Positions 24,963-33,728 of a stretch of 64,000 nucleotides of DNA are shown in pieces. Position numbers and translations under genes: made by a program. Source of the DNA: Actinoalloteichus hoggarensis (GTDB taxonomy: Bacteria > Actinomycetota > Actinomycetes > Mycobacteriales > Pseudonocardiaceae); NCBI RefSeq assembly GCF_002234535.1, contig NZ_CP022521.1:4650001-4714000 (forward strand), in the 5' to 3' direction. Each line of letters opens with the position of its first letter. The stretch's first letter is position 1. Under the pieces are notes generated by a model that was given only the letters and a program-made list of their open reading frames with translations, searched no databases and was not told the origin of the DNA.

Positions 24963-25475
24963 TCAGCAGGTGGGCGCCGCCGACAGCACGGATGGTCGAT
25001 GCTCGGTTCTCGATAACAGCGACGCCCCCAGACACGGCCCGCACGGCATCCCCGTACCGACACCGACGATGTCGATACCGGACACGGGAATCGGCGTTCC
25101 GCACCTCGCCCGCAGCACGGGCGACGTGGCCGCCGGGATGGGACACCCGTGCACCACCCGCCGCGACACCGGAGCCCGATCCGCGGTGAGCTGCACCAGC
25201 CACACCGCCCCGGACTCCAACGGACACGGTGGCGGCGACGTTCTTCCCTCGGACACCGCGACGCACGTCCAGCAGTCCCGATCCAGCACCACAGGACGCT
25301 CCCCCGACACCTGCGGCATCGGCACAGCCACCGCAGGCACCGACAGCCCGCACAACGCCACGACCACCGAGGAAGGCCCGGGACGTTGCCCCGCGACGCG
25401 GTGGTGCCCCACCACCAGGCCCGCAGCCAACGGCACACCCACCACGAAGAACGCCGGTCCAGCAGTTCCGGTCAT
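24963..25475 (-). CDS. Hypothetical protein with Cys pairs, 170 aa
   Basis: ATG 25475 overlaps the stop of the preceding micro-gene. A hydrophobic N-terminus (AGPAFFVVGVPLAAGLVVG) may be a signal or anchor; the rest contains LDRDCWTCVAVSE, PCPLESGAVW, HGCPIPA and MPCGPCLGA, many Cys with no regular spacing. It ends a chain of short overlapping genes. No family recognised, and part of it may not be real. Confidence 0.4.
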   Translation of the reverse strand: MTGTAGPAFFVVGVPLAAGLVVGHHRVAGQRPGPSSVVVALCGLSVPAVAVPMPQVSGERPVVLDRDCWTCVAVSEGRTSPPPCPLESGAVWLVQLTADRAPVSRRVVHGCPIPAATSPVLRARCGTPIPVSGIDIVGVGTGMPCGPCLGASLLSRTEHRPSVLSAAPTC

Positions 25476-25573
25476 GGGCGCACCGCCGACGGGAAGCAGG
25501 CAGGGCAGTCGTTCACGGTGATCAGCTCGGTGGTGATCCGGACGACCACCGCCCCGCACACCGCGACTCTCAT
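25472..25573 (-). CDS. Micro-protein, 33 aa
   Basis: MRVAVCGAVVVRITTELITV then NDCPACFPSAVRP. ATG 25573 overlaps the previous stop and its own stop overlaps the next start, both as ATGA. CPAC could bind metal. Confidence 0.4.
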   Translation of the reverse strand: MRVAVCGAVVVRITTELITVNDCPACFPSAVRP

Positions 25574-25710
25574 CGATCGGTAGGACCCATCCCAGGTATG
25601 CCGCAACCGACGGAACATCCCCACCCACAGCACCGACCGCTCATCGACAACAGCACGCAGAAGAGGGGTTCCTCCTCGGGCCACACCTCCTCGGCGTGGG
25701 CCGCTGTCAT
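25570..25710 (-). CDS. Cys-rich micro-protein, 46 aa
   Basis: MTAAHAEEVWPEEEPLFCVL then SGRCCGWGCSVGCGIPG. ATG 25710 overlaps the stop of the upstream membrane micro-gene. The five Cys close together suggest metal binding or a modified peptide; only the ATGA coupling supports translation. Confidence 0.35.
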   Translation of the reverse strand: MTAAHAEEVWPEEEPLFCVLLSMSGRCCGWGCSVGCGIPGMGPTDR

Positions 25711-25796
25711 GACCTCGCCGCCTGTCGTCCGCCGAGCAGATCAAGCACGAGCAACACCGTCGCCAGCACCACCGCCGTGATCACCACGCTCACCAC
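25707..25796 (-). CDS. Single-helix membrane micro-protein, 29 aa
   Basis: GTG 25796 encodes VVSVVITAVVLATVLLVLDL followed by LGGRQAARS: one transmembrane helix with a basic end. First member of the coupled micro-gene chain 25796-24963. From 25797 to 26179 nothing recognisable. Confidence 0.35.
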   Translation of the reverse strand: MVSVVITAVVLATVLLVLDLLGGRQAARS

Positions 25797-26179
25797 CCGC
25801 CCCCGCTCGACAGCACGTAGGGCGTACCCGCGCGAACACGCGCCTGATGACGCGGGATGTTCTCCCTCCCGAAGGTGACCGGCGCCTCGGCGATCCGTGG
25901 TGGGCGGGACGCCTGCCGTCGGTCGACTCGTCGAACGCAGAACATCTGGCGCTCGAACGCACCGGCTGCTCTCGCTACAGACAGTGGCGCGACGGGCTTG
26001 CCGATCGATCTCGGGGTTGGATTCGCTGGCATGTTCCCGCACCGTGCCTGCTTCGTCGGGGAAGAATCGTCGGTCACGGTTGTTTGCAGCGGCTGTGGAC
26101 AGCGGCTGTCCCGGCCGCGTCCGTCTGCGTCTCTTGTGGGTCCGGGGCGTAGGCGGGAACCCGCAGCCAAGGATCGCAC

Positions 26180-27223
26180 TCAGACTGCGGGGACGGTGCC
26201 GGTATGAAGACCCGGGCTGAGTTCCCGGGCCCGGCTGCGGTGGAGGGCGGCGCGACGCCGGTCCTGGCCGGTCTTCTCCCGGTTCGTCTCGATGTCCCCG
26301 TGCGGCTGACCCGCCTGGAGGTTCGCCGCGGCGCGGCGCTCGAGCGCGAGGGCGAGTTGGTGGTGGCAGGTGGCTTGGTAGTGGCTGCCGAGTTCGCCGA
26401 AGACGGTCAAGGCCCGGGTCAGTTCGGTGACGGCGTCGTCGTGTCGCCCGGTGAGGGAGTACAGGGTTCCGAGAAATTCGCTGATCCGCGCTTGGTCTTT
26501 GGCATCGCCGGTGGCGGCCAAGAGGTCGCGAGCGAGGAAGAGGTGGATTTCTGCCTGGTCGTAGAGGCAGAGGTCGCGCAGGATGAGGGAGAGAGCTCGG
26601 TGTCGCATGGAGGCCCCGCGGCGGGTGCCGCCGTGTTCTTCCAGCTGGAGGGCGGTGCGCAGCGAGTCCAGTGCTTCGGTGAGGCTGCCGCGGGTGTGGG
26701 CGAGGTGGCCGCGTTGGGCATGGGCGGTGGCCTGGAGCATCGGGGAGGCGAGCCGATCGGCGAGTGCGGTCGCCTCCGGTAGCAGGGTCTCGGCGGTGTC
26801 GACGTCGCCGAGCTTCACCCGAGCCGCGATCTCCTTGAGCAGGAGGTTGGCCTGGCCGAGTCGGTGTCGACGGGCGTGTTCGGGGTCGTCGGCGATGCAG
26901 GCGCTGCGGGCGGCCGCGGCGGCGCCGTCGGCGAACACGGTAGGTGGGACCAGCTGGCGGTGATGCAGGAACAGCGCCCACAACGTCTCCGCGAGTTGCG
27001 CGACCAGGTCGTCGCGATGGTGTGCGGCGGCGACGAGTGCCTCGCGGAGTGTCTCGTGGTCGTCCTTCAGCCAGTTCAGCGCTGCGGCGGCGGAGTCGAA
27101 CGGACCAGGCTCGTCCTGAATCTCCAAGAACACGGCACCGAATCGAGGGGCGTCGGGCAACAGCATCAGGTAGGCGTGCGCGGCACGGGGCAGCATGCCC
27201 TGCTCGATCACGTGGAAGTCCAC
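26180..27223 (-). CDS. TPR-repeat protein, C-terminal half of an AfsR/NB-ARC-type regulator
   Basis: 347 residues. AALNWLKDDHETLREALVAA is the segment that follows the NB-ARC ATPase in SARP/AfsR-like regulators; from about residue 130 come TPR units (LLLKEIAARVKLGDVDTAET, RGHLAHTRGSLTEALDSLRT, LGTLYSLTGRHDDAVTELTR, YQATCHHQLALALERRAAA). The NTPase and DNA-binding parts are missing, so this is either a truncated gene or a stand-alone sensor. It lies 124 bp downstream of queE in the same direction. Confidence 0.7.
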   Translation of the reverse strand: MDFHVIEQGMLPRAAHAYLMLLPDAPRFGAVFLEIQDEPGPFDSAAAALNWLKDDHETLREALVAAAHHRDDLVAQLAETLWALFLHHRQLVPPTVFADGAAAAARSACIADDPEHARRHRLGQANLLLKEIAARVKLGDVDTAETLLPEATALADRLASPMLQATAHAQRGHLAHTRGSLTEALDSLRTALQLEEHGGTRRGASMRHRALSLILRDLCLYDQAEIHLFLARDLLAATGDAKDQARISEFLGTLYSLTGRHDDAVTELTRALTVFGELGSHYQATCHHQLALALERRAAANLQAGQPHGDIETNREKTGQDRRRAALHRSRARELSPGLHTGTVPAV

Positions 27224-27347
27224 GATGTCTTCTCCATTCAGGGTTGGTCGTGAGGGTCGGCGGAAGAGCGCACGAGCGGAGGCTCGGCATGTCGCCGTCG
27301 GGTGGAGTGATCGGGAGATTCGCGGTGGGCAGGTTCGCCTGTGTCGG

Positions 27348-28067
27348 TCAGCGGCCGGGTTGCCCTTCCCAGAGCGTGATGTGCAGTCTCGGGCTCAGTG
27401 CCCAGCCACGGGCCAGTACCGGCTCGGCCAGGGCGCGTAGTCCTGCGGTGGCGTCGGTGTGGGTGGTGGCCTCCGGCATCAGCCAGACCTCGCGGAAGGG
27501 GTAGGCGGTGGCGATCGCATCGGCCTCGGCGAGGTCGATCTCCTGGTGGGCGGGGGCGATCACGAATTTGCACACGCTGTCGGCGGCGGCCAAGGTCTTC
27601 AGCGCGGTGGGCACGAGCCGTCGGTGCGCGGGCAGGCCGCTGCCGGGGAGTTTCGGGCTGACGTTGAAGCGCACGCCTGGTCGGATCAGGCCCGGTTCTG
27701 GGGTGATGGTGCCGTTGGTCTCGATCTCGATGCGGCGGCCCGCCGCCAGGAGGAGATCGAGTAGATCCACGAGCCTGCGTTGCTGAATCAGCGGTTCCCC
27801 GCCGGTGATCACCACCAGTTCGACGTCGGCATGCAACACCGTTTCGGCAAGCCGCGCCGATGTCTGTGCGGTGGTGTGTCTGCGTAGGTCGAAGCGAGTG
27901 GTGTCCCAGGTCTCCGGCGTGTCGCACCACGTGCAGGACAGGTTGCACCGCGAGAGACGGACGAACATCGCGGGCCGGCCCGTGCTCGGCCCTTCGCCTT
28001 GCAGAGTAGGGCCGAAGACCTCCGCGATGAGCAGCAACGGCTCACCGTCAGCAGCCATGCCGATCAC
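27348..28067 (-). CDS. queE: 7-carboxy-7-deazaguanine synthase QueE
   Basis: 239 residues. EVFGPTLQGEGPSTGRPAMF and CNLSCTWCDTPETWD (Cx3Cx2C, radical SAM cluster) identify QueE, which converts 6-carboxytetrahydropterin to CDG on the route to preQ0. Further landmarks are VVITGGEPLIQ and EIETNGTI. GTG 28067 overlaps the queD stop (GTGA); ATG 28058 is an alternative. With queD here and queC at 39448 the steps from dihydroneopterin triphosphate to preQ0 are present apart from GTP cyclohydrolase, expected elsewhere. Confidence 0.95.
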   Translation of the reverse strand: MIGMAADGEPLLLIAEVFGPTLQGEGPSTGRPAMFVRLSRCNLSCTWCDTPETWDTTRFDLRRHTTAQTSARLAETVLHADVELVVITGGEPLIQQRRLVDLLDLLLAAGRRIEIETNGTITPEPGLIRPGVRFNVSPKLPGSGLPAHRRLVPTALKTLAAADSVCKFVIAPAHQEIDLAEADAIATAYPFREVWLMPEATTHTDATAGLRALAEPVLARGWALSPRLHITLWEGQPGR

Positions 28068-28510
28068 CGTGCCGGTTCTCGGTCCGGTCGGAACTCCACC
28101 GTCGAGTCCCCACCCTCATCGACGACCACCGACTCCAGCCACCAGCCCCGGCCTGGTTCGAGGTGTCGGTGGCACCAGTCGGCGACCCAGGCCGCCAGGT
28201 GCTCGGCGGTCGGCGAGACAGGCAGGACCTCGGTGAGATCACGATGGTCGACGTTGTCATCGAGGTAACGGCCCAGTGGGGTGAGCGCGGCGAAGTCGAC
28301 CACCCACCCCGGATCGACCAGATCGCGGGCGACCACCGTGACACGGACCGTCCACGTATGGCCGTGGACACGTCGACACTTATGCCCATCGGGCAGGCCC
28401 GACAGGCGATGCGCCGCGGCGAAGCGGAAGCGCCGACTGATGCGGTACGTGCCCGCCGGCACCTGCCAACTCGACGTTGCTCGTCCTGTTCCAGCATCGC
28501 CGTCAACCAT
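28064..28510 (-). CDS. queD: 6-carboxytetrahydropterin synthase QueD
   Basis: 148 residues. FRFAAAHRLSGLPDGHKCRR and VHGHTWTVRV supply the zinc-binding His residues and the catalytic Cys (KC.R.HGH); VVDFAALTPLGRYLDDNVDH and the C-terminal VVVDEGGDSTVEF complete the T-fold. It overlaps queE (GTGA) and the HTH gene (8 bases). The N-terminus is about 20 residues longer than usual. Confidence 0.95.
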   Translation of the reverse strand: MVDGDAGTGRATSSWQVPAGTYRISRRFRFAAAHRLSGLPDGHKCRRVHGHTWTVRVTVVARDLVDPGWVVDFAALTPLGRYLDDNVDHRDLTEVLPVSPTAEHLAAWVADWCHRHLEPGRGWWLESVVVDEGGDSTVEFRPDREPAR

Positions 28511-28763
28511 GAGCGTGCCGATCGCCGCTCAGAGACTGTGGCAGCGAGACCACTCGTTGACGCCGCATGTTGCCGCCACGACGCCGGAGAGGAACATGCG
28601 ATTCCAACAACAGCCTCCGCACTCCGCCGTACGACCACCCCACCGCGACCGCGAGTTCCCGTAGCGTCGCGCCCTGCGCATACCGCCGGGCCAGCTCGGC
28701 GCGAGCCTCGTCACGCTCTTCACCGACCAGACGGCGGTGTCTCGCGAGCAGCTTCATCGTCAT
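28503..28763 (-). CDS. Small helix-turn-helix protein, 86 aa
   Basis: ELARRYAQGATLRELAVAVG then WSYGGVRRLLLESHVPLRRR is a sigma-70 region 4 or resolvase-like HTH, frequent in actinomycete small regulators. First gene of the queD-queE operon, so it may regulate it. Between 28764 and 29179 no gene is supported; one minus-strand frame (28816-29067) was judged too weak. Confidence 0.7.
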   Translation of the reverse strand: MTMKLLARHRRLVGEERDEARAELARRYAQGATLRELAVAVGWSYGGVRRLLLESHVPLRRRGGNMRRQRVVSLPQSLSGDRHAHG

Positions 28764-29179
28764 ACCGCCCTACGCCCTCTCCAATGTTGGGACCCGAACG
28801 GCCGAACACTTCTCATTAGTTCGGCCTTCGAGATGACTCCCAGCGATCGAACAGGCCGCAGGCGACGGCTACCAGAGCGTCACATCGGCGATCACGCGGC
28901 GACGTGACGGCGTCAGGGGTCGTGATCTGGACGAACACAGGTGAACTCACCAGGATCACTCGCTTCGACAGCGAGCGAGAAGAGCGCCGAGCCGCCGGTG
29001 GGGGCGCCGTCGAAGACTCCAACAGCGTCGCGACACTCCCGGACGTCAGGAGAATTCGGTACGACATCAGAACAACTCGTCGCGATGCTCAGAACGGCGA
29101 GCCATCCAGGCCCAAGGCCGGCGCGCGGCTCAGTAACCGGTTCCCCAGCCCGAAGACTGCGGATCTGCGTTCGGCCCCC

Positions 29180-30064
29180 TTACAGAGCGGTCCACGTCCA
29201 AGGCCGGTCGATGACGCCGCGCAAGCAGGCGACCCGATGTCGAGCTTGTTTCGCCACCTCGTCGTCGGTGGTGGCTTTGCTCAGGGCGAAGGTCGCCCAG
29301 CGCACTTCTCGGATGGTCGCCAGGGTGCGGTAGCCGGGCCAGGCGGTCATGTCGTATCCGCCGTAGGCCTCGACGAACGCCCGATAATCCGTGGGAGTGA
29401 TGCGCGCGAAGTCGGTGTAGTCGACCGCAAGCGAGATCAGGTCCCATTCCCAGGGCCCGATGCCGAAGTGATCGAGGTCCAACAGCACGGGACGATCGGG
29501 ATCGACCACGACGACGTTGCCCTGCCAGGCGTCGCCGTGGATCACATGCCTCGGCAGATCCTGCGCTACGTCGCCGTAGTCGGCGCGCAGGCTGTCCACG
29601 AGGTCCTGAAGCCACCTTCGGTCGTCTTGGGCGAGGAGGGGGCTGCCATCGCGGATGGCCTCGTACAACCCGTCGAGCGGGTCCACCTCCGGGAACAGGG
29701 CAGACTCGGGGACGGCCAGCTCGTGCAGTCGGCGCAACATCGCACCGAGTTCGGCAGGCTCGGCGTGCCGGTGCTCGGGCAGCGTCACCCACCACGTCAC
29801 AGGCCGATCGCCGACCAACGTCGGCTGCTCGACACCGTCAAGAACCTGTACGACCGGGATGCCGGCATCGGCCAGCCACCGCGACGCCGTGATCTGACGT
29901 TCGGCGAGACCATGGGAGCCAGCGGGGCCGATCCGAGCCACCACCGCGCCGGGAAGTCGATACATCACGTTCGTACCGTCACGAATGAGCTGGGCGCCCG
30001 CGGTTGACACGCCCACCGCAAGACCGGCTTCGGTAAGCACTTCCCCCGAGTCGATCGACGTCAT
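29180..30064 (-). CDS. Aminoglycoside phosphotransferase (APH)-family kinase
   Basis: 294 residues. The catalytic loop HVIHGDAWQGNVVVV (HxDxxxxN) and metal-binding LLDLDHFGIGPWEWDL place it in the APH/choline kinase fold; the N-lobe has AVVARIGPAGSHGLAERQI. Such genes next to XRE-TPR regulators are common in Streptomyces-like genomes and their substrates are unknown; resistance cannot be assumed. It is divergent from the regulator at 30241. Confidence 0.85.
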   Translation of the reverse strand: MTSIDSGEVLTEAGLAVGVSTAGAQLIRDGTNVMYRLPGAVVARIGPAGSHGLAERQITASRWLADAGIPVVQVLDGVEQPTLVGDRPVTWWVTLPEHRHAEPAELGAMLRRLHELAVPESALFPEVDPLDGLYEAIRDGSPLLAQDDRRWLQDLVDSLRADYGDVAQDLPRHVIHGDAWQGNVVVVDPDRPVLLDLDHFGIGPWEWDLISLAVDYTDFARITPTDYRAFVEAYGGYDMTAWPGYRTLATIREVRWATFALSKATTDDEVAKQARHRVACLRGVIDRPWTWTAL

Positions 30065-30240
30065 CCGCTACATCGGTGAAGATCGGTGCCTCGTCCCATC
30101 CCGTCACCAGCTGGCCACGATGGCGCGACTCGTCGTGTGATCACGGACCCATCTTTACTCATAATGGGTGTTCGTCGCCGCTTCTCCGTCGTGGTACACC
30201 GAGGGCAGTTAACCTGCAGGCATCACCGTCAGGGGGAGCG

Positions 30241-31629
30241 ATGTCGCGGCGTCAAGCGTTCAGCCGACGTAGGAAGATTCTGGGGTACTCGCAAGAGTCT
30301 TTCGCCGTCCGAGTCGGAGTGGAGTTCTCCACGGTCGGGCGATGGGAACGGGGCGAACTCACACCACACCCGTGGCGCAGGCAGAGAATCGCCAATGCAC
30401 TCGAGATCACCCTGGAAGAGCTCGATCAGCTGCTGGCACTCGACGAATCGCCGACGACACGCGATGCAGGGACATGGCGGAGTCGCCCAGACGACACCGT
30501 GGCGAGCTCGGGCGCATCGTCGGCTCCTCGTCTTGCGTCCTGGGCGACGAGCAGCCTGGTGCGAGACGTCCTTGATCACACTGAGGAGGACCTGACGGTG
30601 TTCTCGCGACGCACGGTGTTGACCACTACGGCCGCGCTCGCCGGGACGGCGTTCACGGCGGCGTTGGAACCGGTCCTTCGACCTGTCCTCACAGCGTCGA
30701 CGTCGGGCCATGCCTTCGCCACGGCCGAACTGGTGGACGCCGAGGAGATCGTGACGCAGTTGACCCGGCTGCACCGCCGCGCTAGCGGTCTCGACGGTCG
30801 GATGGTGGCAGCGCAACTCAGTGCCTTCTGTCGGCGCCTGCACGAGGCGCCGCAGGGAACCCCGGAGACGTCACGCGCCTTCCGGATCGCTGCCGAGCTG
30901 GCTGAACTCGTGGCATCGCTGAACTGGGACGCCGGTCTGCACGACAGCGCTCAGCGTTACTTCCTTCACGCCGTTCAACTGGCCCATGCGGGGAGCGATC
31001 GAGTGCTGGTCGCAGTCGTTCTGGCTGCACTGGCTCGCCAGTGCAGCGACCTCGGCCGCCCGAACGACGCCTTGGAAGCGGTTCAGCTCGCGCAATACCT
31101 CACACGCCGGGAGGCGACGCCTCGGTTGCGAGCGCTTCTCGCTACGCGGGAAGGATGGGCACACGCTCAGAAGGGGGACGTGAAGGCCTTCCAGCGCTGC
31201 GTCACCGCCGCTCAAGACCACCACGCCGAGGGCCCGAACGAGAACGACAGCCATGCGAGCATCGTCGGCTTGGACAACGCCGAACTGGCCGGGGTCATCG
31301 GAGCCCGTTACCGCGACCTCGCCGCGCACGATGTGCGACACGCGCGCACAGCACAGGACTACATCGGCACCGCCTTGCGGCTGCGCCCAGCAGATCACCT
31401 CCGCACCCGCATGTTCGACCTCATCGGTCTCGCGCGTACGCACGTGATCTCTCGTGAGCCTGATCGGGCCGCCGAACTCATCGCCGAGGCTCTTCCCTCA
31501 GCGCCCACCCTGGCCCATGGCCGGGTCGGCCGGAAACTACGAGAGTTTCACCGAGAGGCTGTCGTGTTCGATGATGTCCCCGCCGTCCACGACGTTCGCC
31601 AGGCCGTGATGGAGCTGACGACGATCTGA
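30241..31629 (+). CDS. XRE-family regulator with C-terminal TPR domain
   Basis: 462 residues from ATG 30241 behind AGGGGGAG. HTH at about 5-60 (FSRRRKILGYSQESFAVRVG, VEFSTVGRWERGELTPHPWR); residues 115-150 include a hydrophobic TAT-like stretch (SRRTVLTTTAALAGTAFTAA), then TPR-like helices (LVAVVLAALARQCSDLGRPN, ALLATREGWAHAQKGDVKAF). Common actinomycete architecture, probably peptide- or ligand-sensing. It is followed by a SLOG-type gene 17 bp downstream. Confidence 0.85.
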   Translation: MSRRQAFSRRRKILGYSQESFAVRVGVEFSTVGRWERGELTPHPWRRQRIANALEITLEELDQLLALDESPTTRDAGTWRSRPDDTVASSGASSAPRLASWATSSLVRDVLDHTEEDLTVFSRRTVLTTTAALAGTAFTAALEPVLRPVLTASTSGHAFATAELVDAEEIVTQLTRLHRRASGLDGRMVAAQLSAFCRRLHEAPQGTPETSRAFRIAAELAELVASLNWDAGLHDSAQRYFLHAVQLAHAGSDRVLVAVVLAALARQCSDLGRPNDALEAVQLAQYLTRREATPRLRALLATREGWAHAQKGDVKAFQRCVTAAQDHHAEGPNENDSHASIVGLDNAELAGVIGARYRDLAAHDVRHARTAQDYIGTALRLRPADHLRTRMFDLIGLARTHVISREPDRAAELIAEALPSAPTLAHGRVGRKLREFHREAVVFDDVPAVHDVRQAVMELTTI

Positions 31630-31646
31630 AGGGAACCCTCGCGACG

Positions 31647-32126
31647 ATGCGCATCGGTGTCACCGGACATTCGAATCTGACCGCCGACAGCGAACCGCTG
31701 ATCGCCGAGGCGATCCGAGAGCGTCTCCGCGACCGGGCTCCGGGCGGTCTTGTCGGGGTGACGTGTCTGGCGCGTGGAGCCGATCAGGTGTTCGCCGAGG
31801 TGATCTGCGAGCTGGGCGGTGCCGTCGAGGTCGTGCTGCCTGCCGCCGATTACCGCGCACGCAAGGTCAAGCCCGACAACGCGGCGAGGTTCGACCGGCT
31901 GCTCGGCCGGGCGTCCTCCGTGCACACGATGCCCTTCGACACGTCCAGCAGCGCCGCCTACATGGCCGCCTCCGAGCGTCTCCTCGACGGCGTCGACGAG
32001 GTGATCGCGGTCTGGGACGGTCGACCATCGGCAGGCAGCGGCGGCACCGCCGACGTCGTCATCGCCGCTCGACAACGGGGCCTGCCCGTGAGTGTGGTCT
32101 GGCCGACCGGAGCCGGGCGGGCCTGA
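31647..32126 (+). CDS. SLOG-like nucleotide-sensor protein, 159 aa
   Basis: MRIGVTGHSNLTADSEPLIA, GVTCLARGADQVFAEVI, VVLPAADYRARKV, AYMAASERLLDGVDEVIAVW and GSGGTADVVIAARQRGLPV fit a Rossmann-like SLOG (DprA/LOG-related) fold, with GVTGH and GGTADVV as likely nucleotide-phosphate loops. SLOG domains often sense nucleotide signals in defence or conflict systems. It is co-directional with the XRE-TPR gene, 17 bp apart. Confidence 0.75.
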   Translation: MRIGVTGHSNLTADSEPLIAEAIRERLRDRAPGGLVGVTCLARGADQVFAEVICELGGAVEVVLPAADYRARKVKPDNAARFDRLLGRASSVHTMPFDTSSSAAYMAASERLLDGVDEVIAVWDGRPSAGSGGTADVVIAARQRGLPVSVVWPTGAGRA

Positions 32127-32241
32127 CCACCTCGAAGTCGCGATACGGCAAAGCCTCCGCGCGCCGACGACGTCGGCGAGCCATCACCGCCTTCGCCGTC
32201 GAAGCGCGTTGCCACCGGTATCTCCGCGCACCGGCGCGGGT

Positions 32242-32868
32242 CTACAACCCGCTTGCCGCAGGCAGCCGACCCAGGACGGGGACGGGAACGAAGTTCTCCG
32301 CGTAGGAGGTGCCGATACGGGCTCCCCAGAGGCGGCTGAGAGTGGCGGCCATTCGGGCGAAGTGTGTATCGACGGGTTGGGAGCGGTGCGCGGTCAGTGC
32401 TCGCATCTTGACGGGTTGGGTGTCGGTGACGTCGAGGGTGGTGTGGGCGGGGACGGGGCCGTCGAGGGTGAGGCTGTTGTAGGTGTCGCAGGTGTAGACG
32501 CGGTGGGGTCGGCCGGTGGCGATGACGACGTCGGGCACGGCGGCGAGGAGCTTCTCCGCGAGGTGGCGGTGGTCGGCGTGCATGTCGCGCAACGGGTGGG
32601 TGATGACGATCTCGGGTTTCGTACCGCGTAGGAGAACAGCCAGCGCGTCGGGGGCGGTGGCGTCGTACTGGTAGAGAGTGGCGCCGAGGATCGCCGCGCC
32701 GGCGGCGGCTTCCCGGTTACGGACCGGGTCGTGGTGTTCGGGGACAGCGATGATCGTGGGGATGCCGCGGGCGGTGTAGCGGGCGATGGTCCCGCCTGCC
32801 CAGAGTTCGGCGTCGTCGGGATGGGCCATGACCGTCAGCAGCGGGCCGGGGGCGGGGCGGGCGATCAC
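32242..32868 (-). CDS. PIG-L family deacetylase
   Basis: 208 residues. LLTVMAHPDDAELWAGGTIA carries the AHPDD(A/E)E zinc motif, and ITHPLRDMHADHRHLAEKLL the second HxDH-type metal ligand set. PIG-L enzymes remove N-acetyl groups from sugars such as GlcNAc conjugates. GTG 32868 overlaps the previous stop (GTGA). It is the last gene of the long operon that starts near 40.9 kb. Confidence 0.9.
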   Translation of the reverse strand: MIARPAPGPLLTVMAHPDDAELWAGGTIARYTARGIPTIIAVPEHHDPVRNREAAAGAAILGATLYQYDATAPDALAVLLRGTKPEIVITHPLRDMHADHRHLAEKLLAAVPDVVIATGRPHRVYTCDTYNSLTLDGPVPAHTTLDVTDTQPVKMRALTAHRSQPVDTHFARMAATLSRLWGARIGTSYAENFVPVPVLGRLPAASGL

Positions 32869-33728
32869 CACAGCCCCAGCTTGTCGATGACTTCCGCCGG
32901 AGCGGGCAGAGCGCGGCTCGGGTGTCCGGTGGGTGTGCGGGGAAGAACGACGTCGGTGCGCAGTCGGATCAGCTCCCGCCAGCGCAGGACGTCGTCCCAG
33001 TGCTCGAGGAGCGTTCGATGTCTTCTGCTGCCCAGCAACGACGTGTCGGGCAGGTCCTCGAGGCGCGCGCCGCCGGCGAGGAGTCGGGCGGCGGTGTGGG
33101 CGCCGATGCCGGGAACACCGGGGATGTCGTCGGCCGGGTCGCCGGTCAGGGCACGGTAGCAGGGCCATTGGTCGGGAGTGACGCCGTAGCGCTCGTGTAC
33201 GTCGGCGGCGTCGATGCGGCGGTGACCGCGCCGGAGCGCGGTGTTCAGCGCGACGATCCGGTCGGTGAGGAGCTGGTGGTAGTCGCGGTCGCTGGACATG
33301 ATCCACGTCTCCCGATCGGGCTCGGTCTCAGCGCTTTGTGCGACCAGGGTGGCGATGACGTCGTCGGCTTCGACCGTGTCGATCTCGATGTAGGCGATGC
33401 CGAGCAGATCCAGGGCCTCCTGCACACGGGGGATCGCCCGCAGGGGCCGTAGCGCGCCGTCATCGAGGACGCGGCCGGACTTGTAGGCCGGGTCGGCGGC
33501 CTTGCGTTGCTCGGTGCCGTGTTGGCCGTCGAAGACGACGAGGATCTCCGGTGGTGTGGGGAGTTCGTCGCGGACGGCGACGCGGAGAAGGGCGAAGAAG
33601 CCGAACTCGGCTGTCAGGTCGCGGGTCTTGTCGCGGGAGGAGATCACCGCGGGGAAGCCGAACGCCGCGCGCCACAAGAGATTGTGGCCGTCTACGAACA
33701 GCAATGGACAGAGTTGTGCAGGCATCAC
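32865..33728 (-). CDS. Stand-alone FEN/Pol I-type 5'-3' exonuclease
   Basis: 287 residues. LLFVDGHNLLWRAAFGFP, LVVFDG, VEADDVIATLVAQ, IMSSDRDYHQLL and TGDPADDIPGVPGIGAH (helix-3-turn-helix) are the acidic metal sites and H3TH of the T5/Pol I 5' nuclease family. No polymerase domain is attached. In an operon with a reverse transcriptase it could process flaps or RNA-DNA hybrids. ATGA overlap with the glycosyltransferase gene upstream. Confidence 0.92.
   Translation of the reverse strand: MMPAQLCPLLFVDGHNLLWRAAFGFPAVISSRDKTRDLTAEFGFFALLRVAVRDELPTPPEILVVFDGQHGTEQRKAADPAYKSGRVLDDGALRPLRAIPRVQEALDLLGIAYIEIDTVEADDVIATLVAQSAETEPDRETWIMSSDRDYHQLLTDRIVALNTALRRGHRRIDAADVHERYGVTPDQWPCYRALTGDPADDIPGVPGIGAHTAARLLAGGARLEDLPDTSLLGSRRHRTLLEHWDDVLRWRELIRLRTDVVLPRTPTGHPSRALPAPAEVIDKLGLW

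Noticed and set aside
25707-27290. 527-codon minus-strand frame
   Set aside because: Arg/Pro-rich shadow of the TPR gene in another frame; only its last 29 codons (25707-25796) look protein-like.
28816-29067. 83-codon minus-strand frame
   Set aside because: No start signal, no recognisable domain and no coupling to neighbours.
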